Notes under the pieces: model-generated
Seen by the model: only the letters and a program-made list of their open reading frames with translations
Told to the model about the DNA's origin: nothing
Databases searched by the model: none
Program-made: the position numbers and the translations under genes
NCBI GenBank assembly: GCA_902760845.1
Contig: CACWHX010000012.1
Span: 1-49,641 of the forward strand
Direction of reading: 5' to 3'
Origin: Oscillospiraceae bacterium
GTDB taxonomy: Bacteria > Bacillota > Clostridia > Oscillospirales > Oscillospiraceae
Length of the DNA: 49,641 nucleotides
In this document: positions 13,758 to 21,654 of the stretch, piece by piece
Position numbering within the stretch: position 1 is the stretch's first letter
Layout of the letters: each line of letters begins with the position of its first letter

Positions 13758-14412
13758 AAAACTGAGAATGCGGTTTTCCAAGACCGGCCGCGCGATCTGG
13801 CTGTCGCACCTGGATCTGATGCGCACGATGCAGCGCGCGTTCTTGCGCGCGGGCTATCCTCTGAAATATTCCGAGGGGTTCAATCCCCACGCCCAGATCT
13901 CGATTCTGCTGCCGCTCAGCGTCGGCTGCGCGAGCGAATGCGAGCTGATGGATTTTCAGCTCACGGAGGACGCCGACCTCGCGGCGCTTCCGGCGCGGCT
14001 CTCCGCCGTCCTGCCGGAGGGCATTGTCGTGCACGAGGCATACGAGGCCGGGACGAAGGCAAAATATCTCAAGTGGCTGCGCGTGACGGGGCGATACGAG
14101 TACGACGCGCGCGACGGCGCGGCAATGGCGGCGCGGCTCGCGGAGTTTTACGCGCGGCCCGCCATCGTCATCACCCGCAAAACGAAGCGCGGCGAGGGCG
14201 AGATGGACCTTGTTCCCGCCATCCGCGCGCTGCGCGCCGAGGCGGGGGAGCGGCGCGTGACGGTGGACGCGGTCATCTCCGCGCAGGAGCCGACGCTGAA
14301 CCCGGACCACCTTGTTGCGGCGCTGCGCCAGCGCGCGCCGGACCTTGCGCCCGACTTCGCGGCGTTCACGCGGCGCGAGGTTTATCTTGAAAACGGCGAG
14401 GTATTTCGATGA
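13750..14412 (+). CDS. TIGR03936/DUF2344 radical-SAM-associated protein
   Basis: 220 residues, with the family opening LRMRFSKTGRAIWLSHLDLMRTM and the GFNPHAQISILLPLSVG motif (about residues 42-58). It is the usual companion of the TIGR03960 radical SAM enzyme and is coupled to it by an 8-bp overlap. The biochemical role is unknown; it may form the substrate-binding subunit. Confidence 0.9.
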   Translation: MPEKLRMRFSKTGRAIWLSHLDLMRTMQRAFLRAGYPLKYSEGFNPHAQISILLPLSVGCASECELMDFQLTEDADLAALPARLSAVLPEGIVVHEAYEAGTKAKYLKWLRVTGRYEYDARDGAAMAARLAEFYARPAIVITRKTKRGEGEMDLVPAIRALRAEAGERRVTVDAVISAQEPTLNPDHLVAALRQRAPDLAPDFAAFTRREVYLENGEVFR

Positions 14413-15770
14413 CCGCAGACGAGCGGAACCAACTGTTTGAGACGTTGCCGGTGCGCCAGGCGGTGCGCCGGCAGATCGTTCCCGCGATCATCAGCCAGAT
14501 GATCGCGCTGATCTACAATCTGGCGGACACCTATTTTGTCGGCATGCGCAATTCGCCCACGGAGACGGCCGCCGTCACCGTGGCGTATTCGTCGTTCGTG
14601 ATGCTCACGGCCATTTCCAATCTCTTCGGCGTGGGCGGCGCGAGCGCGATTGCGCGCGCGTTGGGGCGGCGGGAGACCGGGCGGGCGCGCGAGCTTGCCG
14701 CCGTGTCGTTCTGGTTCGGCCTTGCGTCGGCGGCGCTGTTTTCGCTGCTGTTCGCGCTGCTCGCCCGGCCGATCCTGTATCTCGCCGGCGCGACGGACGC
14801 GACCTATGCCGCGACGATCGGCTATGCGCGCTGGACGATCGTGATCGGCGGGCCGTTCACCATACTAAACGTGCTCCTGGCCAATCTCGTGCGCGCGGAG
14901 GGGCGCGCCGCGCGGGCGTCGTTCGGCGTTTCGCTCGGCGGCGTTTTGAACATCCTCCTCGACCCGCTGCTGATCCTGCCGCGGTTTGCCGATCTCGGCG
15001 CGGCGGGCGCGGGCATTGCGACGGCGGCCTCCAACGCGGCGGCGGCGCTGTTTCTGCTGCTGTCGATTCTTTCGCGCCGGGGGGATACGGCGCTCTCGCT
15101 GCGTCTGAAGGACCTCCGCCATACCCGCGCGCACCTCAGGGGCATCCTCGCCGTCGGCTTTCCGTCGGCGCTGCAGTACGCGCTCACGGTCGTCGCCATC
15201 GCGGCGCAGGCAAAGTTCGTCTCGCGCTATCCGACGGAGGCGGTCGCCGCGCTCGGCATTGTGAAAAAGCTCGATCAGCTCCCGCTGTATTTTTCCATCG
15301 GCGTCTCGAGCGGGCTGCTCCCGCTGCTGGCCTATACCGATTCCGCCGGGGACCGGGCGCGCCGGCGCGCGGCGTTTCGGTATGGCTGCGCCGTTTCGTT
15401 CGGCTTTTCCATGCTGTGCCTGATCCTGTTCGAGGCGTTTGCCGCGCCGCTCGCGTCGATCTTCATCGGAGACCCCACGACCATCGCCTATGCCGCGTCG
15501 TTTCTGCGCCGCATGGTGACGGCCATGCCGCTCATGTCCCTCGCGTACCCGATGATTATCCAGTTTCAGGCCATGGGCAGGGTGCGCGAGTCGCTCATCT
15601 GCTCCGTTCTGCGAAAGGGCGTGCTGGACATTCCGCTCCTGTTTTTGATGGACGCCGTCGCGCCGCTCTACGGGCTCATGTGGGTGCAGCCGATCGTGGA
15701 CGGCGTGTCGCTCGCGGCCGCGCTGTGGTTTTTGCTTCGCATCCAGCGGGAGGAAATACCGGAAAAATAA
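14409..15770 (+). CDS. MATE-family efflux transporter
   Basis: 453 residues with about 12 hydrophobic segments arranged as two homologous halves. The N-terminal IISQMIALIYNLADTYFVG motif is typical of DinF/NorM-like MATE transporters, which export drugs or metabolites in exchange for Na+ or H+. It overlaps DUF2344 by 4 bp (ATGA) and so is co-translated, although no functional link with the radical SAM pair is evident. Substrate unknown. Confidence 0.92.
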   Translation: MTADERNQLFETLPVRQAVRRQIVPAIISQMIALIYNLADTYFVGMRNSPTETAAVTVAYSSFVMLTAISNLFGVGGASAIARALGRRETGRARELAAVSFWFGLASAALFSLLFALLARPILYLAGATDATYAATIGYARWTIVIGGPFTILNVLLANLVRAEGRAARASFGVSLGGVLNILLDPLLILPRFADLGAAGAGIATAASNAAAALFLLLSILSRRGDTALSLRLKDLRHTRAHLRGILAVGFPSALQYALTVVAIAAQAKFVSRYPTEAVAALGIVKKLDQLPLYFSIGVSSGLLPLLAYTDSAGDRARRRAAFRYGCAVSFGFSMLCLILFEAFAAPLASIFIGDPTTIAYAASFLRRMVTAMPLMSLAYPMIIQFQAMGRVRESLICSVLRKGVLDIPLLFLMDAVAPLYGLMWVQPIVDGVSLAAALWFLLRIQREEIPEK

Positions 15771-15780
15771 TAAAAAGTGC

Positions 15781-15809
15781 TTGCATCCCGGCCGTAACTG
15801 TGATACACT
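15781..15809 (+). promoter_or_regulatory. Promoter of rplS
   Basis: TTGCAT (15781-15786) and TACACT (15804-15809) with 17-bp spacing, 110 bp before the rplS start. The leader contains GCGAAAAGCG-ccg-CTTTTCGC (about 15824-15844) and further GC-rich stems, so autoregulation by L19 through a leader RNA is possible but not shown. Confidence 0.7.
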
Positions 15810-15918
15810 ATCAAAGCTTTATGCGAAAAGCGCCGCTTTTCGCGCGATCACGGCGGTCCGCTGCCGCGGCTCGGCGAAGCCCTCCGGCATGAACGTCTGA
15901 ACAAAGGAAGGATTTTTT

Positions 15919-16260
15919 ATGGATCTCATCACAACCCTGACCGAGCAGTATATGAAGCCCGAGCTGCCGGCCATGCGCGTGGGCGACACGGTGCGTGTCA
16001 CCGTCCGCGTCAAGGAGGGCAACCGCGAGCGCACGCAGGCGTTCGAGGGCGTCATCATCGCCAAGAAGCACGGCGGCATCAACGAGACCATCACCGTGCG
16101 CCGCATCTCCTACGGCGTCGGCTGCGAGAAGGTGTTCCCCGTGCACTCTCCGACCATCGTCTCGGTCGAGACGGTCCGCCGCGGCAAGGTCCGCCGGGCG
16201 AAGCTTTACTACCTGCGCGACCGCGTGGGCAAGAAGGCCAAGGTCAAGGAGCGCATCTAA
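15919..16260 (+). CDS. rplS: 50S ribosomal protein L19
   Basis: 113 residues, the family's usual length. Conserved blocks include [27 protein letters not shown] and the basic C-terminal [26 protein letters not shown]19 lies at the 30S-50S interface of the ribosome. AAAGGAAGG precedes the start. It is monocistronic, with its own promoter, structured leader and a strong terminator. Confidence 0.98.
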   Translation: MDLITTLTEQYMKPELPAMRVGDTVRVTVRVKEGNRERTQAFEGVIIAKKHGGINETITVRRISYGVGCEKVFPVHSPTIVSVETVRRGKVRRAKLYYLRDRVGKKAKVKERI

Positions 16261-16262
16261 GC

Positions 16263-16293
16263 AAAAAAAAGAGGCCGTGCGGCCTCTTTTTTT
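16263..16293 (+). terminator. Terminator of rplS
   Basis: An A-run, GAGGCC-gtgc-GGCCTC stem and seven T residues lie 2-33 bp after the rplS stop. Confidence 0.93.
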
Positions 16294-16519
16294 GTTTCGT
16301 CAAAACAGGTTTTGACGAAAGGGGGCTTGCGCTGCGCGGTGTGTTTTCGGCCGCAAATGCGATTTGCGATCTGAAAACACACCGCTTCGCGAGAAGTATT
16401 TTTGCCCCGCGGCGAAGCCGCGCGGCAAAAATGATCCAAATTCGGTTTCGCCGCTTTCGAGCGGCGAACTCTGCCGAGGGCTTTTTTGAAAAAGGGGAGA
16501 TTCGGCCTCTTTTTTTGTT
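16280..16519. repeat. Hairpin-rich insertion flanked by 17-bp direct repeats
   Basis: CGGCCTCTTTTTTTGTT occurs at 16280-16296 (the second half of the rplS terminator) and again at 16503-16519. The 206 bp between hold three perfect or near-perfect inverted repeats: 16336-16348/16373-16385 (13 bp, with an inner 7-bp hairpin), 16399-16413/16417-16431 (15 bp, one mismatch) and 16447-16455/16460-16468 (9 bp). No protein is encoded. This has the appearance of a small non-autonomous element that duplicated part of the terminator on insertion. Confidence 0.75.
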
Positions 16520-16547
16520 GCTTTGTTGCGGTGGGATCGTGTATAAT
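16518..16547 (+). promoter_or_regulatory. Promoter of lepB operon
   Basis: TTGCTT (16518-16523) and TATAAT (16542-16547), 18-bp spacer, 37 bp upstream of lepB. The -35 box touches the end of the hairpin-rich insertion. Confidence 0.72.
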
Positions 16548-16584
16548 ATAAGCTGCTATTTTATCGGAACCGAGGTCAGGACAG

Positions 16585-17145
16585 ATGGACAGTGAAAGCA
16601 AGCTGCCGAAGGAAAAAGAGCGCAGCGCGCGCGGCGAGGTGTACGACTGGATTCAGTGCGTCATTGCGGCGCTGATTTTTTGCGTGCTGCTGTTCGTGTT
16701 TGCGGCGCGGATGGTGAACGTCGAGGGGAGCTCCATGTACCCCACGCTGGAAAACAGCGACAAGGTCATCATCTCCAACTTATTCTATACGCCGAAGCAG
16801 GGGGACATTGTCGTCCTGCGCAAAGAGGAATTCATGTATGAGCCCATCGTCAAGCGCATCATCGCGACGGAGGGGCAGATCGTGAACATCGACTTTGACG
16901 CCGGCGTCGTCTACGTGGACGGCGCTGCGCTGGACGAGCCGTATATCAACGAGCCGACGCACGACCGGGAGAACTTCGAGGGCCCCGTCACGGTCCCGGA
17001 GGGGTGCGTGTTCGTCATGGGCGACAATCGCAACGCCTCCACCGACAGCCGCTATTCCGTGCTCGGCTGCGCGGACACGCGATATATCATGGGCAAGGTG
17101 TATCTGACGGTTTTCCCGATCAAGAACATCGGATGGAACGGCTGA
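16585..17145 (+). CDS. lepB: Type I signal peptidase
   Basis: 186 residues with one N-terminal membrane segment (about 22-43). The catalytic dyad is visible: Ser50 in VEGSSMYPTL and Lys90 in PIVKRIIA; the conserved MGDNRNASTDSRYSVLG block is near the C-terminus. It removes signal peptides on the outer face of the membrane. First gene of a tight operon with rbgA, rnhB and yraN (1-bp gap to rbgA). Confidence 0.97.
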   Translation: MDSESKLPKEKERSARGEVYDWIQCVIAALIFCVLLFVFAARMVNVEGSSMYPTLENSDKVIISNLFYTPKQGDIVVLRKEEFMYEPIVKRIIATEGQIVNIDFDAGVVYVDGAALDEPYINEPTHDRENFEGPVTVPEGCVFVMGDNRNASTDSRYSVLGCADTRYIMGKVYLTVFPIKNIGWNG

Positions 17146-17146
17146 T

Positions 17147-18025
17147 ATGGATCAGGACTATGAAAAGCTGAATATCCAGTGGTTTCCCGGCCACATGACG
17201 AAGGCGCAGCGGATGATCGGGGAGCACATGAAGCAGGTGGACGCCGTGTGCGAGATTCTCGACGCGCGCATCCCCATGGCGAGCCGCAACCCGGACATTG
17301 ACCGTCTCGCGGAGGGCAAGCCCCGCATCGTGGTGCTCAACCGAGCCGATCTCGCCGACCCGCAGGCAACGGCACGCTGGCGCGCATGGTTCCGCGCGCA
17401 GGGCATGACCGTTTTGGAGACGGACAGCCGCACCGGCAAGGGCGTGAGCGGTTTCGCCGCGGCGGCGCGCGCCGCGCTCAGAGAAAAGCTGGAGGCCTAT
17501 GCCGCCCGGGGACAGGCGGGCCGGCCGCTGCGCGTCATGGTGCTCGGCATCCCGAATGTGGGGAAGTCCACGTTCATCAATCAGGTGGCGCGCCGCAAGG
17601 CCGCCGCCGCGGGGGACCGCCCCGGCGTGACGCGCGGAAAGCAGTGGATTACCGTGGACAGCGGCCTGGAGCTGCTGGACACGCCGGGCATCCTCTGGCC
17701 ACGGTTCGACAGCCAGGAGGTCGGCGAGCTGCTGGCCATCACCGGCGCGATCAAGGCCGAGGTGCTCGACCGCGAGACGCTCGCGGCGAATTTTATGCTG
17801 CGCCTCGCGAAAACCGCGCCGGACGCGGTGGAAAAGCGATATAAGTTCACGCCGGACCCCGCGAAAAACGGCTTTGAACTGCTGGAGCAGGCGGCCCGCA
17901 GACGCGGCTTTCTGGTCTCCGGCGGGGAATATGACCTGGAGCGCATGGCAGCGACGCTGCTGGACGAATACCGCGCCGGGCTGCTGGGGCGCATCACGCT
18001 GGAGCTTCCGGAGGAGCGGACATGA
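17147..18025 (+). CDS. rbgA: Ribosome biogenesis GTPase YlqF/RbgA
   Basis: 292 residues with circularly permuted GTPase motifs: G4 NRAD (65-68) precedes G1 GIPNVGKS (134-141) and G3 DTPG. The N-terminal IQWFPGHMTKAQR is the family signature. RbgA assists late 50S subunit assembly. It overlaps rnhB by 4 bp; the rplS-lepB-rbgA-rnhB order is a common Firmicutes arrangement. Confidence 0.96.
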   Translation: MDQDYEKLNIQWFPGHMTKAQRMIGEHMKQVDAVCEILDARIPMASRNPDIDRLAEGKPRIVVLNRADLADPQATARWRAWFRAQGMTVLETDSRTGKGVSGFAAAARAALREKLEAYAARGQAGRPLRVMVLGIPNVGKSTFINQVARRKAAAAGDRPGVTRGKQWITVDSGLELLDTPGILWPRFDSQEVGELLAITGAIKAEVLDRETLAANFMLRLAKTAPDAVEKRYKFTPDPAKNGFELLEQAARRRGFLVSGGEYDLERMAATLLDEYRAGLLGRITLELPEERT

Positions 18026-18627
18026 CCGGGCCGGCGCTCTGGGCGCTGGAAAACGAACTCGCGGCGCAGGGATTTTCGCCGCTCTGCGGCGTGGACGAGG
18101 CCGGGCGCGGTCCGCTCGCGGGGCCGGTGTGCGCTGCGGCCGTCATGCTTCCGCCGGGGCTGGAGCTGCCGGGACTGAACGACTCGAAGAAGCTCACGCC
18201 GAAGCGGCGCGACGCGCTGTATGATCTCATCCTGTCGTCGGCGCTGCACTGCGGCGTCGCGTTTGCGACGGTGGAGGAAATCGAGGCGCACAACATCCTT
18301 GGCGCGACGTTTCTGGCCATGCGCCGCGCGTTCGCGCAGATGGACGCGCCGTGCGCCCTCGCGCTCGTGGACGGCAACCGCGACCCGGGTCTGCCGGTTC
18401 CGAGCCGGTGCATCGTCGGGGGCGACGGGCGCTGCGCCGATATCGCCGCGGCATCGGTCCTCGCCAAGGTCACGCGGGACCGCTATATGCTCGACATGGC
18501 GGCGCGCTATCCGCAGTACGGCTTTGAAAAGCACAAGGGCTACGGCACGGCGGCGCACTACGCGGCGCTGCGCGAATACGGCCCGTGCGCGCTGCACCGG
18601 CCGTCGTTTTTGAAGAAGATGCACTGA
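18022..18627 (+). CDS. rnhB: Ribonuclease HII
   Basis: 201 residues. The catalytic opening GVDEAGRGPLAGPV (about residues 25-38) and SKKLTPKRR block are diagnostic; further acidic residues lie in ALVDGN and ASVLAKVTRD. It removes ribonucleotides from DNA and RNA-DNA hybrids. Its stop is directly followed by the yraN start. Confidence 0.96.
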   Translation: MTGPALWALENELAAQGFSPLCGVDEAGRGPLAGPVCAAAVMLPPGLELPGLNDSKKLTPKRRDALYDLILSSALHCGVAFATVEEIEAHNILGATFLAMRRAFAQMDAPCALALVDGNRDPGLPVPSRCIVGGDGRCADIAAASVLAKVTRDRYMLDMAARYPQYGFEKHKGYGTAAHYAALREYGPCALHRPSFLKKMH

Positions 18628-19005
18628 ATGATGAAATTATCCGATTCCAAAAAGCTCGCCGGACAGTGGGGCGAGCAGCAGGCGGCGGATGCGCTGAAGC
18701 GCCGCGGCTACCGCATCATAGGGCGCAACTACAGCTGCCGCTTCGGGGAGATCGACGTGATCGCCGCGGGGCACGGCTGCATCGTGTTCGCGGAGGTCAA
18801 GCTCCGCCGGTCCGACCGGTTCGCCGAGGCGCGCGAGGCCGTGGACGCGGCCAAGCAGCAGCGCGTCAAGCGCGCGGCGATGCTCTGGCTCGCCGAAAAC
18901 GAGACGGACCTGCAGCCGCGGTTTGACGTGATTGAAGTTTACGGCGAGGTGGGGATGCCCGCGCGAAAGCTCGACATCCGCCATATCGAAAACGCATTTG
19001 AGTAG
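18628..19005 (+). CDS. yraN: YraN family (UPF0102) nuclease-fold protein
   Basis: 125 residues. The restriction-endonuclease-like core GEIDVIA...VFAEVKLRR (about residues 41-63) has the Asp and Glu-x-Lys of the PD-(D/E)XK fold. The molecular role of the family is unresolved. Two tandem ATG codons are available and the first is taken. The rnhB-yraN pairing is widespread, which supports the call. Confidence 0.93.
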   Translation: MMKLSDSKKLAGQWGEQQAADALKRRGYRIIGRNYSCRFGEIDVIAAGHGCIVFAEVKLRRSDRFAEAREAVDAAKQQRVKRAAMLWLAENETDLQPRFDVIEVYGEVGMPARKLDIRHIENAFE

Positions 19006-19018
19006 TGAGGGAGTCAGC

Positions 19019-20497
19019 ATGAGGTATTACAGCACGAGAAGCGAACGGGAAGCGACGGCCGCGGAGGCGATTGCCCGCGGCCTTGCGCCGGACGGCGGAC
19101 TTTATGTGCCGGAGGCGCTGCCGCACCTTTCAGAGGCGGCGCTGCGCGCGCTTTGCGCCGCGGACTACCGCGCGCGGGCCGTGGCGATTCTGCGCCTGTT
19201 CCTGCCGGAATTCACCGAGACGGAGCTGACGCGGTTTGCAGCTGCCGCCTACGGCGAGAACTTTGACGATCCCGCCGTCGCGCCGGTGCGCGCGCTGGAC
19301 GAGACCACGTCGTTTCTGGAGCTGTGGCACGGGCCGACCTGCGCGTTCAAGGACATGGCGCTGCAAATGCTGCCGCACCTGCTCACCGCGTCGCTGAAAA
19401 AGTGCGGCGAGCGGCGCCGGGTGTGCATTCTTGTCGCCACCTCCGGCGACACGGGCAAGGCGGCGCTGCAGGGCTTTGCCGACGTGGCGGATACGAGGAT
19501 CATGGTGTTTTATCCGCACGGCGGCGTCTCGGATGTGCAGCGCCTGCAAATGGTCACGCAGGAGGGCGGAAACGTCGCGGTCAGCGCCGTGAACGGCAAC
19601 TTTGACGACGCGCAGACCGGCGTGAAGCAGATCTTCGGCGACGGTGCGCTCGCGGCGCGCCTGTCCGAAAACGGCTGGTTTTTGTCCTCGGCCAACTCCA
19701 TCAACTGGGGGCGGCTCCTGCCGCAGATCGTCTATTATTTCTCCGCCTACTGCGACGAGGTGAACGCCGGGCGAATCGCAATGGGCGACGCGCTGAACTT
19801 CGTCGTGCCGACGGGGAACTTCGGCGACATTCTCGCCGGATGGTACGCAAAGCGCATGGGCCTTCCCGTGCGGCGGCTGATCTGCGCGTCAAACGAAAAC
19901 AACGTCCTGACGGATTTTATCCGCACAGGCACATATAATAAAAATCGCCCGTTTCATGTGACGGCCTCGCCCTCGATGGACATTCTCGTCTCCAGCAATC
20001 TGGAGCGGCTGCTCTATGCGCTGAGCGGCAGCGGGGAGGAGACGGCGGACTATATGCGCGCGCTGCGCGAGACGGGGCGCTATACCGTGACGGCGCCGCT
20101 GCTCGGCAAGCTGCAGAGCGAATTTTCCTGCGGCTTCTGCGACGATGACCGCACCCGCGCCGCCATCGGCGCGGTGTGGCGGACCCACCGGTATCTCATG
20201 GATACGCACACCGCCGTCGCGTATCAGACGCTGTGCGATTACCGCCGGGAGACCGGCGATCAAACCCCGGCGATCGTGGTCTCCACGGCGAGCCCGTTCA
20301 AGTTCTGCGACCATGTGCTCGCCGCCATCGGCGGCAGCGCCGACGCGCCGGGCGTGCAGCTGATCGACCGCCTCTCCGAGACGACGGGCATCCCGGCGCC
20401 GGCGCCGCTGGCGCGTCTCGCGCGGCGCGCGGTGCGCTTTGACGGCTGCGTGGAGCGGGCGGACATGCCGCGGGCGGTGGAGCGGTTTCTCGCGTGA
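19019..20497 (+). CDS. thrC: Threonine synthase
   Basis: 492 residues, the long form of the PLP enzyme that converts O-phosphohomoserine to threonine. The N-terminal MRYYSTR, the PLP lysine Lys111 in PTCAFKDMALQ, and SGDTGKAAL and SANSINWGR blocks are conserved. The ATG at 19019 has GAGGGAG nine bases upstream; a longer in-frame start overlaps yraN and is rejected. The gap from yraN is 13 bp, so it may be cotranscribed from the lepB promoter. No other threonine genes lie nearby. Confidence 0.95.
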   Translation: MRYYSTRSEREATAAEAIARGLAPDGGLYVPEALPHLSEAALRALCAADYRARAVAILRLFLPEFTETELTRFAAAAYGENFDDPAVAPVRALDETTSFLELWHGPTCAFKDMALQMLPHLLTASLKKCGERRRVCILVATSGDTGKAALQGFADVADTRIMVFYPHGGVSDVQRLQMVTQEGGNVAVSAVNGNFDDAQTGVKQIFGDGALAARLSENGWFLSSANSINWGRLLPQIVYYFSAYCDEVNAGRIAMGDALNFVVPTGNFGDILAGWYAKRMGLPVRRLICASNENNVLTDFIRTGTYNKNRPFHVTASPSMDILVSSNLERLLYALSGSGEETADYMRALRETGRYTVTAPLLGKLQSEFSCGFCDDDRTRAAIGAVWRTHRYLMDTHTAVAYQTLCDYRRETGDQTPAIVVSTASPFKFCDHVLAAIGGSADAPGVQLIDRLSETTGIPAPAPLARLARRAVRFDGCVERADMPRAVERFLA

Positions 20498-20556
20498 TAT
20501 GCAATGCGCGGCCCTGCGGCGCGCCCGGCGCTCGGCCGGTTATGTAACGGAGGCAA

Positions 20557-20577
20557 CGGACGGGAGGATCCCGTCCG
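20557..20577. terminator. Hairpin between convergent thrC and DUF1540 gene
   Basis: CGGACGGGA-gga-TCCCGTCCG, a perfect 9-bp stem with no T-tract, lies between the two converging stop codons; a weak or RNA-end-protecting terminator is inferred. Confidence 0.5.
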
Positions 20578-20592
20578 CTGCATTCCCGCGCG

Positions 20593-20775
20593 TCAGAAGA
20601 TCGAGTCGCTCTTTTTCTTGAACGTGCCGCAGAAGGTCTCGTCCATCTTGTGCGCGTTGCCGTTTTGCACATAGATGGTCTCGGCGTGACAGCGCTGGCC
20701 GTTGCTGTTGTAGGCGCAGGTCTCGACGTTGCAGCCGACGCCCTCGATCGTGTCGTTCCATTTCCGATCGCTCAT
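20593..20775 (-). CDS. DUF1540-containing small cysteine-rich protein
   Basis: 60 residues with one DUF1540 unit: CNVETCAYNSNGQRCHAETIYV plus a later Cys (FCGTF), a four-cysteine pattern thought to bind zinc. Such short proteins are common in spore-formers and are often present in several copies; function is unknown. GGGAGG is placed seven bases before the ATG. Divergent from the phosphoesterase gene, and clearly a real gene despite its size. Confidence 0.88.
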   Translation of the reverse strand: MSDRKWNDTIEGVGCNVETCAYNSNGQRCHAETIYVQNGNAHKMDETFCGTFKKKSDSIF

Positions 20776-20862
20776 TGCAGTTGCCTCCCAATGTGAATTC
20801 CGGATTTTCCGGTCATGATAGTGTTTGCGCGCGCCGCGCGGATTATGCAAAGGAGTTGACCC

Positions 20863-21555
20863 ATGGCGCTGTATGCAATCGGCGACCTCCACCTTTCGCT
20901 CAGCGGCGAAAAAACGATGGAAGTGTTCGGAGGCCGCTGGCTCAACTATATTGAAAAGATCGAGCGCGGCTTTTCGCTGCTGCGCGACGACGATGTGTGC
21001 GTGCTCTGCGGCGACATTGCGTGGGGCATGTCGCTGGAGGAGGCGCGGGAGGATTTTCTGTTTCTCTCGCGTCTGCCGGGGCGGAAGATCATCGTGAAGG
21101 GCAACCACGACTTCTGGTGGACGACGGCGGCGAAGGCGTACCGGTTTTTTGAGGAAAACCACATCGCCAACATCGACATTCTGAACAACAACAGCTATGT
21201 GTTCGGCGACTATGCGCTCTGCGGGACGCGCGGCTGGTTTTACGAGGAGGAGAAGGGCGAGGAACACGACCGCAAGATCATGCTGCGGGAGATCGGCCGG
21301 CTGGAGACCTCGCTGCGCTCGGCGGGAGAGCGGGAAAAGCTCGTGTTTCTGCACTATCCGCCGAAGTACCAGGGCTACGAGTGCCCGGAGGTGCTGGAGC
21401 TGCTGGAGCGATACCGCGTGCCGCTGTGCTGCTACGGGCACATCCACGGCCGCGGCTGCGCCTCGGCCTATCAGGGGCCGTGCGGTCCTACGGAGCTGCG
21501 TCTCGTCTCGGCGGACTATCTGGACTTTTACCCGCTGAAGATTTCGGATTTATAA
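20863..21555 (+). CDS. Calcineurin-like metallophosphoesterase
   Basis: 230 residues. Metal-binding motifs in order: IGDLHLS (Asp-x-His), LCGDIAWG, VKGNHDFWW and GHIHG. The two-metal site is complete. The family (YmdB/YkuE-like relatives) includes phosphodiesterases with varied substrates; the YQGYECPEVLELLERYRVPLCCYGHIHG region is typical of a Firmicutes subgroup with no assigned role. AAAGGAG lies seven bases ahead of the start. Confidence 0.9.
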   Translation: MALYAIGDLHLSLSGEKTMEVFGGRWLNYIEKIERGFSLLRDDDVCVLCGDIAWGMSLEEAREDFLFLSRLPGRKIIVKGNHDFWWTTAAKAYRFFEENHIANIDILNNNSYVFGDYALCGTRGWFYEEEKGEEHDRKIMLREIGRLETSLRSAGEREKLVFLHYPPKYQGYECPEVLELLERYRVPLCCYGHIHGRGCASAYQGPCGPTELRLVSADYLDFYPLKISDL

Positions 21556-21563
21556 ATAATGTG

Positions 21564-21592
21564 TTGATTTTGGCGGGGCAATCTGTTATAGT
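21564..21592 (+). promoter_or_regulatory. Promoter of tig
   Basis: TTGATT (21564-21569) and TATAGT (21587-21592) with 17-bp spacing, about 60 bp before the start codon. Confidence 0.8.
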
Positions 21593-21654
21593 AGAACAGC
21601 ATGTAAAATTGTAAAATTGTACATTGTCGATAAAGGATTAGGAGGAGTCACCCC

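Noticed and set aside
11502..13826. 774-codon open frame on the minus strand
   Set aside because: It is antisense to the radical SAM gene and its neighbours; length is a product of high GC content and the translation is Arg/Ala/His-rich without domains.
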